From Enterococcus rivorum (GTDB taxonomy: Bacteria > Bacillota > Bacilli > Lactobacillales > Enterococcaceae): a stretch of DNA of 64,000 nt. The translations under genes and the position numbers were made by a program. Location: the NCBI RefSeq assembly GCF_001742285.1, contig NZ_MIEK01000007.1, positions 1 through 64,000 of the forward strand. The letters are read 5' to 3'. Below the pieces are notes generated by a model, which did no database searches, was not told the origin of the DNA, and saw nothing but the letters and a program-made list of their open reading frames with translations. Positions 27,514 to 37,058 of the stretch are shown piece by piece; position 1 is the stretch's first letter; every line of letters starts with the position of its first letter.

Positions 27514-28602
27514 ATGAAAGATATTAATAGATATAATTCAGGAAGACAAAATGAATTAGATATAGCTAAAGGTTTAGCAGTGTTATTTATGGTATTGGTT
27601 CACTTTTTACTACAATTTAGTTCATACGCGACACAAGAAGAAAGTGTTTATGGGCAAATCGTTCAATTTTTAGGCGGCATTCCGGCGGCACCCGTTTTTA
27701 TGTTTATGCTCGGTGTAGGCATCATTTATTCTAGAAGAAATACACCTAGTATTTTGATTAAAAGAGGAGCTACTTTAATTATATTAGGCTATCTTTTAAA
27801 TATTTTACGTTCGGTTATACCTGAATCAATTAACTTGTTAAATGGTTATAGCAACTACATATCGCTATATGAAGTATTTTATGATCATTTTTTCTATGTG
27901 GATATTTTACAATTTGCAGGACTAGCACTAATTCTTTTCTCGTTTGTATTAGCAAAGGATTTTTCGAATAAATCTTTAACTGCGATTGGTTTATTTTTTA
28001 TGCTGTCTAATTACGTATTACTTCCGTACAGTCGATATTTTGTAACACCAACATCAGCTCCGATAGTCAATCTTTTTGTAGGGGGAAGTGGAGCTTCCTA
28101 TTTTCCATTTTTAACATGGATCATCTACCCAATCCTAGGGTATTTATTTGGCAGTTACCTTATTCAAACAAATAACAAAGTTCATTTTTACAAAAAAATC
28201 TTGATTTATTCAACAGGTCTCTTGGTTATTTATATTCTTGGTATTTTCTATTTAAATTTTCCAACTGGATATGAAAGCGACGCTATTTATTATCATCACA
28301 CTTTCCCAATCACTCTCTTTTATAGTCTGTTTGTATTATGGTGGGTTTCAGTGTTATTTTTTGTATCAACGAAATTTACAGTTCTTTCTTATCAACATTT
28401 AATTAATGCCAGTAAGTATACAACGGAAATTTATTTTACTCATTTTGTATTAATGGGGATATTATCAATATTCTTGCATAGTAAATTAGGCACCTACGCT
28501 ACTATATTAGCGAGTCTTCTTTTATATATAATGAGTTACTATCTTTCAATGTATTACAAGAATTTTCAAGGAAAACAAAAGTTAGAGGGAGTAAAAGAGT
28601 AG
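27514..28602 (+). CDS. Multispanning membrane protein, acyltransferase-like (DUF1624/YeiB-type start)
   Basis: This 362-residue protein has about ten hydrophobic helices. Its start, GRQNELDIAKGLAVLFMVLV then H, has the Arg/Asp-x-x-Lys-Gly-x-Ala and membrane His pattern found in DUF1624, YeiB and related heparan-type or acyltransferase-3-like families. Short soluble loops and a charged C-terminus follow. GGGGAGG supports the ATG. It stands alone, with a terminator after it. The substrate is unknown; transfer of an acyl group to a cell-surface glycan is a guess based on the family. Confidence 0.65.
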   Translation: MKDINRYNSGRQNELDIAKGLAVLFMVLVHFLLQFSSYATQEESVYGQIVQFLGGIPAAPVFMFMLGVGIIYSRRNTPSILIKRGATLIILGYLLNILRSVIPESINLLNGYSNYISLYEVFYDHFFYVDILQFAGLALILFSFVLAKDFSNKSLTAIGLFFMLSNYVLLPYSRYFVTPTSAPIVNLFVGGSGASYFPFLTWIIYPILGYLFGSYLIQTNNKVHFYKKILIYSTGLLVIYILGIFYLNFPTGYESDAIYYHHTFPITLFYSLFVLWWVSVLFFVSTKFTVLSYQHLINASKYTTEIYFTHFVLMGILSIFLHSKLGTYATILASLLLYIMSYYLSMYYKNFQGKQKLEGVKE

Positions 28603-28700
28603 CAAGAGGTATGGGGGGACTATAGTTAAACTGAAGTTCTCAGCGGCTGCCAGTAAAATACTATACCCTTTTCTATATTGCTTATGTAGCATCAAAAAAG

Positions 28701-28745
28701 AAAAAGTCTAGAATCTAACCCATTGAGTTACTTTCTAGACTTTTA
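28701..28745. terminator. Bidirectional terminator
   Basis: AAAAGTCTAGAA pairs with TTCTAGACTTTT around a 19-base loop. It lies between two convergent genes, with A-rich sequence on the left and T-rich on the right. Confidence 0.8.
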
Positions 28746-28766
28746 TCATTTGAATAGGTTATAAAA

Positions 28767-29315
28767 TTAAGCTTTTTTAGAAAATATAGAAGTAAGGATA
28801 GAATTATTGCTTTTAGTAGCAAACATATCTGTTGGTAAAAACATACAAACAGAGATAAACAAAGATAAAGCTAAAAAAATCAAAGCAACTAGCGCTGAGC
28901 CAGAAAAATTCATGCTTGCTATAGGCACGTATGAATCTGAATAATCTGAATAGACAGATGATAGTGAATTAAGAAGTGATGAGTAGAAGCTCATCATAAA
29001 TGTTCCATAAAAAGCATAATAAAGAATGTAAAGGGCTAAAATGGTTTTGCTTTTCAACCCTGTGTTTCTTATACGTCTAACAGATAGTGTAATCAAAGGT
29101 ACTATTAGTGATAACGAGAATAGTAAAACGATAAAAGCCATCAAAGGAACACTAATTGTAAGTATAAATAGAACGACATACGCAATAAAAATAGCAAGTA
29201 TGACCCACCAGTACCCAGAACGTGTAGTATTTCCTGTAAAATCAAAGTACCCTTGATAAAAATCTTTTACTGCTTGTGGAAAAGAAACTTTTCCTTCTTG
29301 TGATATTTTTTTCAT
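28767..29315 (-). CDS. DUF805 family membrane protein
   Basis: This 182-residue protein begins MKKISQEGKVSFPQAVKDFY. The stretch YFDFTGNTTRSGYWWV is the DUF805 signature (aromatic, Arg-Ser-x-Tyr-Trp). About four membrane helices follow, with TLSVRRIRNTGLK between helices 2 and 3, also typical. I chose the ATG at 29313-29315 because AAAGGGGA lies upstream; a longer frame adds 16 residues without a ribosome site. Function is unknown. Confidence 0.85.
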   Translation of the reverse strand: MKKISQEGKVSFPQAVKDFYQGYFDFTGNTTRSGYWWVILAIFIAYVVLFILTISVPLMAFIVLLFSLSLIVPLITLSVRRIRNTGLKSKTILALYILYYAFYGTFMMSFYSSLLNSLSSVYSDYSDSYVPIASMNFSGSALVALIFLALSLFISVCMFLPTDMFATKSNNSILTSIFSKKA

Positions 29316-29441
29316 AAAAATCCCCTTTCGTATTAATACCATTTTATCATAAAAAAAATTCATTTGAACATTTTCCTTGGAAAATCATTTTTTAAGAAAA
29401 TAAACTTTGCAAAGTAACTGTTGTTTAGCAGATTTTTAATA

Positions 29442-29457
29442 TGTTCCACATGAAACA
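29442..29457. promoter_or_regulatory. Second parS-like ParB binding site
   Basis: TGTTCCACATGAAACA is identical to the site at 427-442 and one base off the Firmicute parS consensus. It is intergenic, between the DUF805 gene and mptR. Confidence 0.65.
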
Positions 29458-29607
29458 TATTAGAAAAAAGATTATTTTTAGTGTACTTTTTTAACAATAC
29501 ACTGTATGATACACTTGAATCCTGCTAGGTCCTCTTTTTACTGGGGTTTATAATTGCTTAATAGTCGAACTGTATTAGTGTATTTTTTGAAAAGGAATGG
29601 GTGAAAT

Positions 29608-32463
29608 ATGAAACGAAATGAGCGAATCTATCTTTATGTGAAAGAGCAGACGCATCACTTAACACCAGAAGATGTTTCTTTTGGTGCAGGAGTAACGACA
29701 AGTAGTGTCTCTGAAGCATTGGGTATTCAGCGAACAAATGCAAGTAAAGATCTAAATGAGCTAGTGCGTGATGGTTTATTAGAAAAAGTAGACGGTCGTC
29801 CAGTCAAATACATAGATATTGCGGTTTTTCGTCATCGTCCTTTGTCGAAACCAGTTAGTAGTTACTTAGAAAATAAAAAGCCGACCATTGTTGTTTCACC
29901 CAAAAGAGTTGAACGATCAGAAGAAGTAGAAGATATTTTTAAACGAATGATTGGTTCATCGGGTAGTATGAGAAATCCAGTAGAGCAAGCTAAAGCGGCG
30001 ATTTTGTATCCTCCGAAAGGTCTAAATTGCTTAATAACAGGGCCCACCGGTTCTGGGAAAACTTATTTTGCTCATGCGATGTTTCAGTTTGCCCTTTTAA
30101 ATCAGGTGGTGAGTTCAGAAAAAAAGTTGACAGTTTTTAATTGTGCTGACTATGCTCACAATCCCGAACTGTTGATGTCTCATTTATTTGGTTATGCGGA
30201 AGGTGCTTTTACTGGTGCAGTAAAGGCGAAAGAAGGGATTATCCATGAAGCAGATGGAGGAATCTTGTTTTTAGATGAAGTGCACCGTTTACCACCAGAA
30301 GGACAAGAAATGATTTTTTATTTTATGGATCAAGGAATTTATGCACGTCTAGGAGAAACGATCAAGAAACGGAAAGCAAATGTTCGAATTATTTGTGCCA
30401 CAACAGAGAATCCAACTTCCTCGCTGTTGAATACATTTGTTAGAAGGATTCCTATTATTATTCAATTGCCGAATTTTGTTGATCGTCCAGCGAAAGAAAA
30501 AATTGATTTACTTAGAGCGATGATTTCAATGGAAGCTTCTCGCATTCAACGGAAAATTTCTCTGTCAGAAGACGTTGTTAAAGCGTTAATTGGTAGTGTC
30601 TCTTATGGAAATATTGGGCAGCTGAAATCGAATGTTCAATTAGTTACAGCGCGTAGTTTTTTAAATCATATGGACCAAGATGAATTAACGATTACTATGG
30701 ATGAACTGTCAGATGGGATTAAAGAAGGAATGATGCAACTAGCAAGCAATCGAGATGCTCTAGCTGAGTTATCAAAGTATTTAGAGCCGCAAATGGTTGT
30801 TTCACCAAATGAGCCGTTAGTTACGATTCAGTCAGATTCCTATGAATTGCCTTATAATCTATATGAAATTATTGGTGACAAAGCGGCGTTGCTAAAATCA
30901 GATGGATTAGATCAAGAGGTTATCAATAATTTTATAACGACAGATATAAATGTCCATTTAAAATCTTTTTATAAAGATCATGGCTTTACTTTTGATACAG
31001 AAAATAAATTAGCAGAAATTGTTGATCAGCAGATTATTGACGTTACAAAAGAAATATATCTGTTTGCTCGAAAGCAATTATCCTATGATTTTCAATCTAA
31101 TTTTATTTATGCAATGAGCCTGCATATCAGTTCTTTTTTGAAACGAATCCAAGTAGGAGAGCAGCGACAACATAAATTAAATGAAAATATTCGGAATATG
31201 GTACTAGATTATCCTAGAGAATTTGAAGTGGCTCAAGAAATTAAAGCAATTATTGAGTCCAATTATCAAATGACAATTCCTGATTCTGAAAGCTACTATT
31301 TGGCGGTATTGCTTATCTCTTTACGGGAAAATCAAGAAGTAGGTCGTATTGGTGTTGTAGTAGCAGCTCATGGAAAAAGTACCGCAACAAGCATGGTTCA
31401 GGTGGTTTCTCAATTACTTAATGTTGAAAACTTAAGAGCGGTAGATATGCCGTTAGAGATGCAACCGAAAGAAGCGTTGGCACAAATCATTAGTACGGTT
31501 GAAGAAGTCAATGAAGACAGTGGTGTGATTCTCTTAGTAGACATGGGATCGTTAGCGACTTTTACTGATGAGATTATGCGTCAAACAGGGATAGAAGTAC
31601 GCACTGTGGACATGGTAACCACCCCGATTGTTTTAGAAACGGCTAGAAAAACGACCTTAATTGATACGAAACTAGATGATTTATATGATTCGTTGAAAAA
31701 CTTTCAAGGCTATGCAGAAATCAAACAAGCACAAGACATAGATCCTTTAGCACCTTGGAAAAAAAGAGCTATTTTAGCTATTTGTGCTTCTGGAGAAGGA
31801 ACGGCTAGAAGAATGAAGGAATTAATTGAAGCAACCGTTTCTCCACAAGTAGGATTAGAATTAGAAGTTCTGCCCTTGTCAATTGTCGATATGAAAGATC
31901 GATTGCCTAAAATAAAAGAAGATTATCAAATTATTGCTTCTACAGGTATTACAGATCCTAAAATTAATGCGCCGTTTATTTCAATGGAAACTTTTTTTTC
32001 TGGAGAAGCAGAAAGTATCTTAGACCGAATTTTAGTAGAGACAGAAATTTCAATTGAAAAGCAAGAACTGAATGAAGAAATGGCTAAAAAAGTTTGTATG
32101 GATTATATGGAACAGAGCTTTACTTTTATTAATCCTAAAAAGGTCATCGACCCTTTGTGGTCTTTTGCAGACATAATCACAACAAAACTAGGTTTGGTAA
32201 CTAATTATTCACTATATATTAACTTGACGATGCACCTTGCCGGATCATTGGAAAGAATGCTTAGGAATGATTCACTAACTGTGGAAGCAGAAGAATTAGA
32301 AAAAATAAAACAAGAGCCGATATATGATGTTGTTGCAAAAGCAGTTCTATTTTTGAATAGAACATTTAATCTGGTCTTTTCATTAGAAGAAACCTACTAT
32401 ATTGTTCATTTGATAAACAATGCTATATTGAATGAAGAAAGCAATACAGACAATACACTATAA
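29608..32463 (+). CDS. mptR: Sigma-54-dependent activator of the mannose PTS (LevR/ManR type)
   Basis: This 951-residue protein has an N-terminal winged helix (about 20-70, VSEALGIQRTNASKDLNELV), an AAA+ domain with Walker A GPTGSGKT (145-152), GAFTGA (199-204, the sigma-54 contact) and Walker B GGILFLDE (217-224), then PRD1, a mannose-type EIIA domain (VVAAHGKSTATS holds the phosphorylated His), an EIIB-like segment (LAICASGEGTARRM) and PRD2 (MHLAGSLERML, VHLINN). This order is that of LevR and Listeria ManR. A -24/-12 promoter 96 bases downstream leads into the mannose PTS genes, its obvious target. Confidence 0.95.
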   Translation: MKRNERIYLYVKEQTHHLTPEDVSFGAGVTTSSVSEALGIQRTNASKDLNELVRDGLLEKVDGRPVKYIDIAVFRHRPLSKPVSSYLENKKPTIVVSPKRVERSEEVEDIFKRMIGSSGSMRNPVEQAKAAILYPPKGLNCLITGPTGSGKTYFAHAMFQFALLNQVVSSEKKLTVFNCADYAHNPELLMSHLFGYAEGAFTGAVKAKEGIIHEADGGILFLDEVHRLPPEGQEMIFYFMDQGIYARLGETIKKRKANVRIICATTENPTSSLLNTFVRRIPIIIQLPNFVDRPAKEKIDLLRAMISMEASRIQRKISLSEDVVKALIGSVSYGNIGQLKSNVQLVTARSFLNHMDQDELTITMDELSDGIKEGMMQLASNRDALAELSKYLEPQMVVSPNEPLVTIQSDSYELPYNLYEIIGDKAALLKSDGLDQEVINNFITTDINVHLKSFYKDHGFTFDTENKLAEIVDQQIIDVTKEIYLFARKQLSYDFQSNFIYAMSLHISSFLKRIQVGEQRQHKLNENIRNMVLDYPREFEVAQEIKAIIESNYQMTIPDSESYYLAVLLISLRENQEVGRIGVVVAAHGKSTATSMVQVVSQLLNVENLRAVDMPLEMQPKEALAQIISTVEEVNEDSGVILLVDMGSLATFTDEIMRQTGIEVRTVDMVTTPIVLETARKTTLIDTKLDDLYDSLKNFQGYAEIKQAQDIDPLAPWKKRAILAICASGEGTARRMKELIEATVSPQVGLELEVLPLSIVDMKDRLPKIKEDYQIIASTGITDPKINAPFISMETFFSGEAESILDRILVETEISIEKQELNEEMAKKVCMDYMEQSFTFINPKKVIDPLWSFADIITTKLGLVTNYSLYINLTMHLAGSLERMLRNDSLTVEAEELEKIKQEPIYDVVAKAVLFLNRTFNLVFSLEETYYIVHLINNAILNEESNTDNTL

Positions 32464-32516
32464 AAAATACACAAAAGAGATACACTAATTAGTGTATCTC
32501 TTTTGTGTATTTTTTA
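32462..32516 (+). terminator. Long perfect hairpin after mptR
   Basis: A palindrome of about 26-bp arms overlaps the mptR stop codon. Its centre is TACACTAATTAGTGTA and its right arm ends in TTTTTT. It is a strong terminator for mptR. The central TACACTA element also recurs at 32550-32557, next to the sigma-54 promoter, so the DNA may double as activator binding sites. Confidence 0.85.
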
Positions 32517-32558
32517 AGAAAAGCTTATCAATTCAGTGTTTTTAACAAATACACTAAT

Positions 32559-32577
32559 TTTGGCACGAAACTTGCTT
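32559..32577 (+). promoter_or_regulatory. Sigma-54 (-24/-12) promoter of the mpt operon
   Basis: TTTGGCACGAAACTTGCTT matches the consensus TGGCAC-N5-TTGCW exactly: TGGCAC at 32561-32566 and TTGC at 32572-32575. It lies upstream of the EIIB gene and downstream of the gene for a GAFTGA-containing activator. Confidence 0.92.
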
Positions 32578-32762
32578 AATATATGGGTGAATGTCATAGA
32601 AACAAAGATTTATTAAATTATTCTGACAAAGTTCTATCGTTATTTTGGCAATTCGGACAATAACATAGTATTTTATATTTAAGGAATAGTTAAAAGAGGT
32701 ATGGTTTAAGGAACAAAAGTCTTGTGTTGGGGTCAAGAAATATAACTAAGGGAGAAAGAACC

Positions 32763-33260
32763 ATGGTAATGGATATTCGTTTGGCTCGAATAGATGATCG
32801 TCTAATTCATGGCCAAGTGGCAACGGTTTGGGCCAAAAGCACTAATGTCAATCGTATTTTGGTTGTTAGTGATGCAGTTGCTCACGATACCTTGAGAAAA
32901 TCCTTGCTAATACAGGCTGCGCCACCGGGAGTAAAGGTCAATGTGATTACGGTTAAAAAAATGATTGAAGTCTTTCCCGATCCTCGTTTTGATTCGTTTG
33001 ACGCAATGCTATTGTTTACAAATCCGAAAGATGTCCAACGCGTAGTCCAAGGTGGCATTAAATTAACGACTGTAAATATTGGTGGCATGAGTTTTTCAAT
33101 GGGAAAAAAGATGATTACGAATGCAGTTGCTGTAGATGAAGAGGATATCGAAGCTTTTAAATATTTAAACAACGAAGGAATTGAATTAGAAATTCGAAAA
33201 GTTGTAGCAGATAGTCAAGTAAATTTGATGGAACTTCTGAAAAAAGAACAATTATTGTAA
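32763..33260 (+). CDS. PTS mannose-type EIIB (stand-alone, first gene of mpt locus)
   Basis: This 165-residue EIIB of the mannose/sorbose family has RLARIDDRLIHGQVATVWAK with the phosphorylated histidine in the IHGQ motif. I start at the ATG at 32763, eleven bases after GGGAGAAAG; ATG 32769 is also possible. It is clearly paralogous to the C-terminal half of the EIIAB protein encoded downstream, with long matching stretches such as QAAPPGVK and NRI-VVSDAV. A 296-bp gap separates it from EIIAB. A stand-alone EIIB may phosphorylate the activator MptR and so act as a sensor rather than a transporter part; this role is inference. Confidence 0.92.
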   Translation: MVMDIRLARIDDRLIHGQVATVWAKSTNVNRILVVSDAVAHDTLRKSLLIQAAPPGVKVNVITVKKMIEVFPDPRFDSFDAMLLFTNPKDVQRVVQGGIKLTTVNIGGMSFSMGKKMITNAVAVDEEDIEAFKYLNNEGIELEIRKVVADSQVNLMELLKKEQLL

Positions 33261-33556
33261 GTGAATTTAAACAAGCGTTTAATTGTCTTCTTTTTCAGGT
33301 TTCTATATAAATCGATTGTTGCTAATCGCCAATTAGTGCCGTTTTTGACAAGTTTTGAGAGGAAGTGGGTCTGTTAGGAGAGTAGCAATGATACAAATGT
33401 AGTACTTTATTCTGAAACTATTAGGTAAACATAGCACTAAAAAATTTGATGTAGTTTTTCCCTAAAATTTAATTCAGTATTTTTTGACCGTTGTTTATAA
33501 AGTAGAAGAAAAATAAAAGCTACAAAAAAATTAGAACTTATAGGAGGGATCAAAAC
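33261..33556 (+). other. Gap between EIIB and EIIAB genes
   Basis: I see no gene. TTAAACAAGCGTTTAA (33267-33282) is a small palindrome just after the EIIB stop. It may be weakly terminating, which would give the EIIB gene a different level from the rest of the operon. Confidence 0.4.
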
Positions 33557-34549
33557 ATGGTAGGAATTATTTTGGCTAGCCATGGAGAATTCGCCGAGGG
33601 TATCTTACAATCCGGCGCCATGATTTTTGGTGAGCAGGAAAAAGTGCGGGCAGTTACGTTAATGCCTAGCGAAGGCCCAGATGATTTGAAGGCGAGATTA
33701 CAGGAAGCAGTTGCATCTTTTGATGCAGATGATGATGTATTATTTTTAGTTGATCTTTGGGGAGGAACACCATTTAACCAAGCAAATAGTCTGTTTGAAG
33801 AGCATAAAGACAAATGGGCAATTGTTAGTGGCTTGAACTTACCAATGTTAATTGAAGCATATTCTTCAAGATTTTCAATGAACTCAGCACATGATATTGC
33901 TGCACATGTTGTTAATGTGGCAAAAGAAGGTGTCAAAGTGAAACCAGAAGAATTAGAACCTGCTGAAGCAGCAGTAGCTAAAGTTGAAGATACACAACCT
34001 AAAGGTGCATTACCAGAAGGAACTGTTGTCGGCGATGGAAAAATTAAATATGTCTTAGCACGTGTTGACTCTCGTTTGTTGCATGGACAAGTAGCGACTG
34101 CATGGACAAAATCAACGTTGCCAAATCGTATTATTGTTGTTTCAGATGCAGTATCTAAAGATGATCTTCGGAAAAAACTAATTGAACAAGCGGCTCCTCC
34201 AGGAGTTAAAGCAAATGTTGTGCCAATTAGCAAAATGATTGAGGTAGCAAAAGACCCTCGTTTTGGTGGAACGAAAGCATTATTATTGTTTGAAAATCCA
34301 GAAGACGTGCTTACAGCAGTTGAAGGCGGCGTAGAAATTACAGAAGTAAATGTAGGCTCTATGGCACATTCGGTTGGAAAAGTGGTTGTGAGTAAAGTGT
34401 TATCTATGGGACAAGAAGATGTTGAAGCTTTCGACAAAATGAAAGAAATGGGCATTAAATTTGATGTACGTAAAGTGCCAAATGATTCCCAAGACAACAT
34501 GGATGACCTCATCAAAAAAGCGAAATCTGAGTTAGCTCAAGCAAAATAA
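33557..34549 (+). CDS. PTS mannose/glucose-specific EIIAB
   Basis: This 330-residue protein has an N-terminal EIIA-Man domain (about 1-135) with [14 protein letters not shown] holding the phosphorylated His and [11 protein letters not shown], then an Ala/Glu/Pro linker (about 136-160), then an EIIB domain (about 161-325) with [16 protein letters not shown], whose His is the second phosphorylation site. GGAGGG precedes the ATG. Homologues are ManX/ManL/MptA. It feeds the EIIC/EIID pair encoded next. Confidence 0.96.
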   Translation: MVGIILASHGEFAEGILQSGAMIFGEQEKVRAVTLMPSEGPDDLKARLQEAVASFDADDDVLFLVDLWGGTPFNQANSLFEEHKDKWAIVSGLNLPMLIEAYSSRFSMNSAHDIAAHVVNVAKEGVKVKPEELEPAEAAVAKVEDTQPKGALPEGTVVGDGKIKYVLARVDSRLLHGQVATAWTKSTLPNRIIVVSDAVSKDDLRKKLIEQAAPPGVKANVVPISKMIEVAKDPRFGGTKALLLFENPEDVLTAVEGGVEITEVNVGSMAHSVGKVVVSKVLSMGQEDVEAFDKMKEMGIKFDVRKVPNDSQDNMDDLIKKAKSELAQAK

Positions 34550-34582
34550 CACGACAAATTCAATAAAAATAGGAGGCTTATC

Positions 34583-35386
34583 ATGTCTATTATATCAATA
34601 GTTTTAGTAATATTAGTTGCCTTTCTAGCTGGTATGGAAGGTATTTTGGATGAATTTCAGTTCCATCAACCATTAGTGGCATGTACATTAATTGGTTTAG
34701 TAACAGGGAATTTAGAAGCAGGGATTGTTTTAGGGGGTACCCTTCAAATGATCGCACTTGGATGGGCGAATATTGGTGCAGCAGTAGCACCCGACGCTGC
34801 ATTAGCATCAGTTGCATCAGCAATTATTTTAGTTTTAGGTGGTCAAGGTGTCAAAGGTGTTCCTTCAGCAATCGCAATTGCAGTTCCATTAGCGGTAGCT
34901 GGTTTATTTTTAACAATGGTTGTTCGTACACTTGCAGTGCCAATTGTCCATATGATGGATGCGGCAGCAGAAAAAGGCGATTTCAAAAAAATTGAAATAT
35001 TACACATTTTAGCAGTGTGTATGCAAGGGGTTCGTATTGCAATTCCAGCAGCAGCACTTCTATTCATTCCTGCACATACCGTTCAAGCGGCATTAGAATC
35101 AATGCCTGCATGGTTAACAGAAGGTATGGCTATCGGTGGTGGAATGGTCGTAGCTGTAGGGTACGCATTGGTAATCAATATGATGGCAACAAAAGAAGTT
35201 TGGCCATTTTTCGTTATCGGTTTCGTGGTAGCAGCAATTTCTCAATTAACGCTAATCGCACTAGGTGCATTAGGTGTTGCTTTAGCACTTATTTACTTGA
35301 ACCTTTCTAAAATGGGTGGTTCTTCTAACGGTGGCGGAGGAAGCAATTCAGGCGATCCGCTTGGCGATATCTTGAATGATTATTAA
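34583..35386 (+). CDS. mptC: PTS mannose/glucose-specific EIIC
   Basis: This 267-residue membrane protein has the mannose-family EIIC features: GLVTGNLEAGIVLGGTLQM and WANIGAAVAPDAALASVASA. It forms the sugar channel with EIID. The C-terminal tail is short and Gly/Ser-rich. In related species the ManC/ManD pair is also the receptor for class IIa bacteriocins. AGGAGG precedes the ATG, 33 bases after the EIIAB stop. Confidence 0.96.
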   Translation: MSIISIVLVILVAFLAGMEGILDEFQFHQPLVACTLIGLVTGNLEAGIVLGGTLQMIALGWANIGAAVAPDAALASVASAIILVLGGQGVKGVPSAIAIAVPLAVAGLFLTMVVRTLAVPIVHMMDAAAEKGDFKKIEILHILAVCMQGVRIAIPAAALLFIPAHTVQAALESMPAWLTEGMAIGGGMVVAVGYALVINMMATKEVWPFFVIGFVVAAISQLTLIALGALGVALALIYLNLSKMGGSSNGGGGSNSGDPLGDILNDY

Positions 35387-35485
35387 CCAAAAAAATATAC
35401 GGAACAAAGTCGAACTGCATTCGATTTGTATCATGCCTCTAGGAACGAAAGCTTCTAAGAGTCATGACAAAGGAGGAGAAGAGCA

Positions 35486-36397
35486 ATGGCAGAAAAAATT
35501 GAATTAACCAAAAAAGATCGTTTAGCTGTTGCATGGCGTTCTACATTTATCCAAGGATCTTGGAACTATGAACGTATGCAAAATGGTGGCTGGGCATTTG
35601 CAATGATTCCAGCAATCAAGAAATTATATAAATCAAAAGAAGATCGTTCAATGGCGTTAAAACGTCACTTAGAATTCTTTAATACTCACCCATATATTGC
35701 TTCCCCAATTTTGGGTGTTACTTTAGCACTTGAAGAAGAACGTGCAAATGGCGCTCCTGTGGATGATGTAGCTATTCAAGGGGTTAAAGTAGGGATGATG
35801 GGTCCTTTAGCGGGTGTTGGTGATCCAGTATTCTGGTTTACTATTCGTCCAATGCTAGGAGCTTTAGGAGCTTCATTAGCCATCGGCGGAAATATCCTTG
35901 GACCTATTATTTTCTTTGTAGCTTGGAACTTGATTCGTTGGGGCTTCATGTGGTATACCCAAGAGTTTGGTTATAAAGCAGGTTCTAAAATTACCGAAGA
36001 TTTATCAGGTGGCTTATTGCAAGATGTAACAAAAGGTGCCTCTATCTTAGGAATGTTCGTACTAGCGGCGTTAGTGCAGCGGTGGGTGTCAATCAAGTTC
36101 ATTCCGGTTGTTTCGACCGTTAAGCTGGACAAAGGGGCTTATATTGAGTGGGACAAAATCCCGATGAGTGGAGCTGGACTTCAACAAGCTTTCAAAGATG
36201 TAGGTAGTGGTCTTTCATTGACGCCAGAAAAAGTAACAACTTTGCAAGATAACTTGGATCAATTAATCCCAGGATTAGCAGCGTTGTTATTAACCTTTGG
36301 ATGTATGTGGTTACTGAAGAAAAAAGTATCACCAATCGTTATTATCCTTGGTTTATTCTTAGTCGGCGTGGTTGGTCACGTGTTTAAACTTCTATAA
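35486..36397 (+). CDS. mptD: PTS mannose/glucose-specific EIID
   Basis: This 303-residue EIID opens with LTKKDRLAVAWRSTFIQGSW and NYERMQNGGWAFAMIPAI, diagnostic of the family, then GPLAGVGDPVFWFTIRP. A C-terminal hydrophobic helix anchors it. It completes the transporter with EIIC. AAGGAGGAG precedes the ATG. Confidence 0.96.
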   Translation: MAEKIELTKKDRLAVAWRSTFIQGSWNYERMQNGGWAFAMIPAIKKLYKSKEDRSMALKRHLEFFNTHPYIASPILGVTLALEEERANGAPVDDVAIQGVKVGMMGPLAGVGDPVFWFTIRPMLGALGASLAIGGNILGPIIFFVAWNLIRWGFMWYTQEFGYKAGSKITEDLSGGLLQDVTKGASILGMFVLAALVQRWVSIKFIPVVSTVKLDKGAYIEWDKIPMSGAGLQQAFKDVGSGLSLTPEKVTTLQDNLDQLIPGLAALLLTFGCMWLLKKKVSPIVIILGLFLVGVVGHVFKLL

Positions 36398-36410
36398 TTT
36401 GTCTTTACTC

Positions 36411-36446
36411 AGGCTGGGACAGTGAAATTTCCCAGTCTGTTTTTAC
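36411..36446 (+). terminator. Terminator after mptD
   Basis: AGGCTGGGA pairs with TCCCAGTCT (one G-T), followed by five Ts. The left arm belongs to the dispersed GGGACA motif that also occurs at about 42011, 42060 and 60613. Some read-through to the DUF956 gene is likely. Confidence 0.75.
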
Positions 36447-36545
36447 ATAATGTTAGGTTAAATAGTATTACGTTTTTCCAATGGATTAATCGTTGTAATG
36501 CACGTATAATGAACCTATGGAAATAATAGAAATGGAGCAGAATCA

Positions 36546-36923
36546 ATGGTTCAATCACTTAATACAAAAATAGATTTAGTCATGAATGCCACCGCTTTTA
36601 CCGGGCTTACCGATTATGGTGAAATTATGGTAGGGGATAAAGGTTTTGAGTTTTACAATTCTCGTGATGCACGAAAATTTATTCAAATTCCTTGGGAAGA
36701 AGTAGATTATGTGATTGCTTCTGTAATGTTTAAAGGCAAATGGATTCCCCGTTATGCCATTCAGACGAAGAAAAATGGGACTTTTACGTTCTCATCCAAA
36801 CAACCCAAAAAAGTGCTTCGAGCAATTGGCGAATATATTGCTGCTGACCATATGGTACAGTCTCTCGGTTTTTTTGACGTCATCAAGCGTGCCTTTCGAT
36901 CAAAGCGCAAGAAAAAGCAATAG
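36546..36923 (+). CDS. manO: DUF956 family protein (ManO)
   Basis: This 125-residue protein begins MVQSLNTKIDLVMNATAFTG. LTDYGEIMVGDKGFEFYNSRDARKFIQIPW (split here) is the DUF956 pattern, and the C-terminus is strongly basic (FRSKRKKKQ). DUF956 genes follow mannose PTS operons across Lactobacillales and are thought to modulate the PTS. It lies after the mptD terminator with its own weak promoter region. Confidence 0.9.
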   Translation: MVQSLNTKIDLVMNATAFTGLTDYGEIMVGDKGFEFYNSRDARKFIQIPWEEVDYVIASVMFKGKWIPRYAIQTKKNGTFTFSSKQPKKVLRAIGEYIAADHMVQSLGFFDVIKRAFRSKRKKKQ

Positions 36924-37000
36924 CTAAGAGAGCCAATGTATTTGTTGGATGATTGAAAATAATCATCATAAATGAAAAGCATTCTCGTCTTTTGTTTCAA

Positions 37001-37046
37001 CAAAAAATAGGGGAAGGCAAAACTCAAAAAGTTTTGTCTTCCCCTA
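37001..37046 (-). terminator. Terminator for the Gly-rich secreted protein gene
   Basis: TAGGGGAAGGCAAAACT pairs with AGTTTTGTCTTCCCCTA. On the minus strand the hairpin is followed by TTTTTTG. It lies just past the stop codon at 37059. Confidence 0.85.
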
Positions 37047-37058
37047 TTAACAGTTAAC

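Noticed and set aside
33550-34515. Long minus-strand frame opposite the EIIAB gene
   Set aside because: It mirrors the clearly coding plus strand codon for codon and is a shadow of its base composition.
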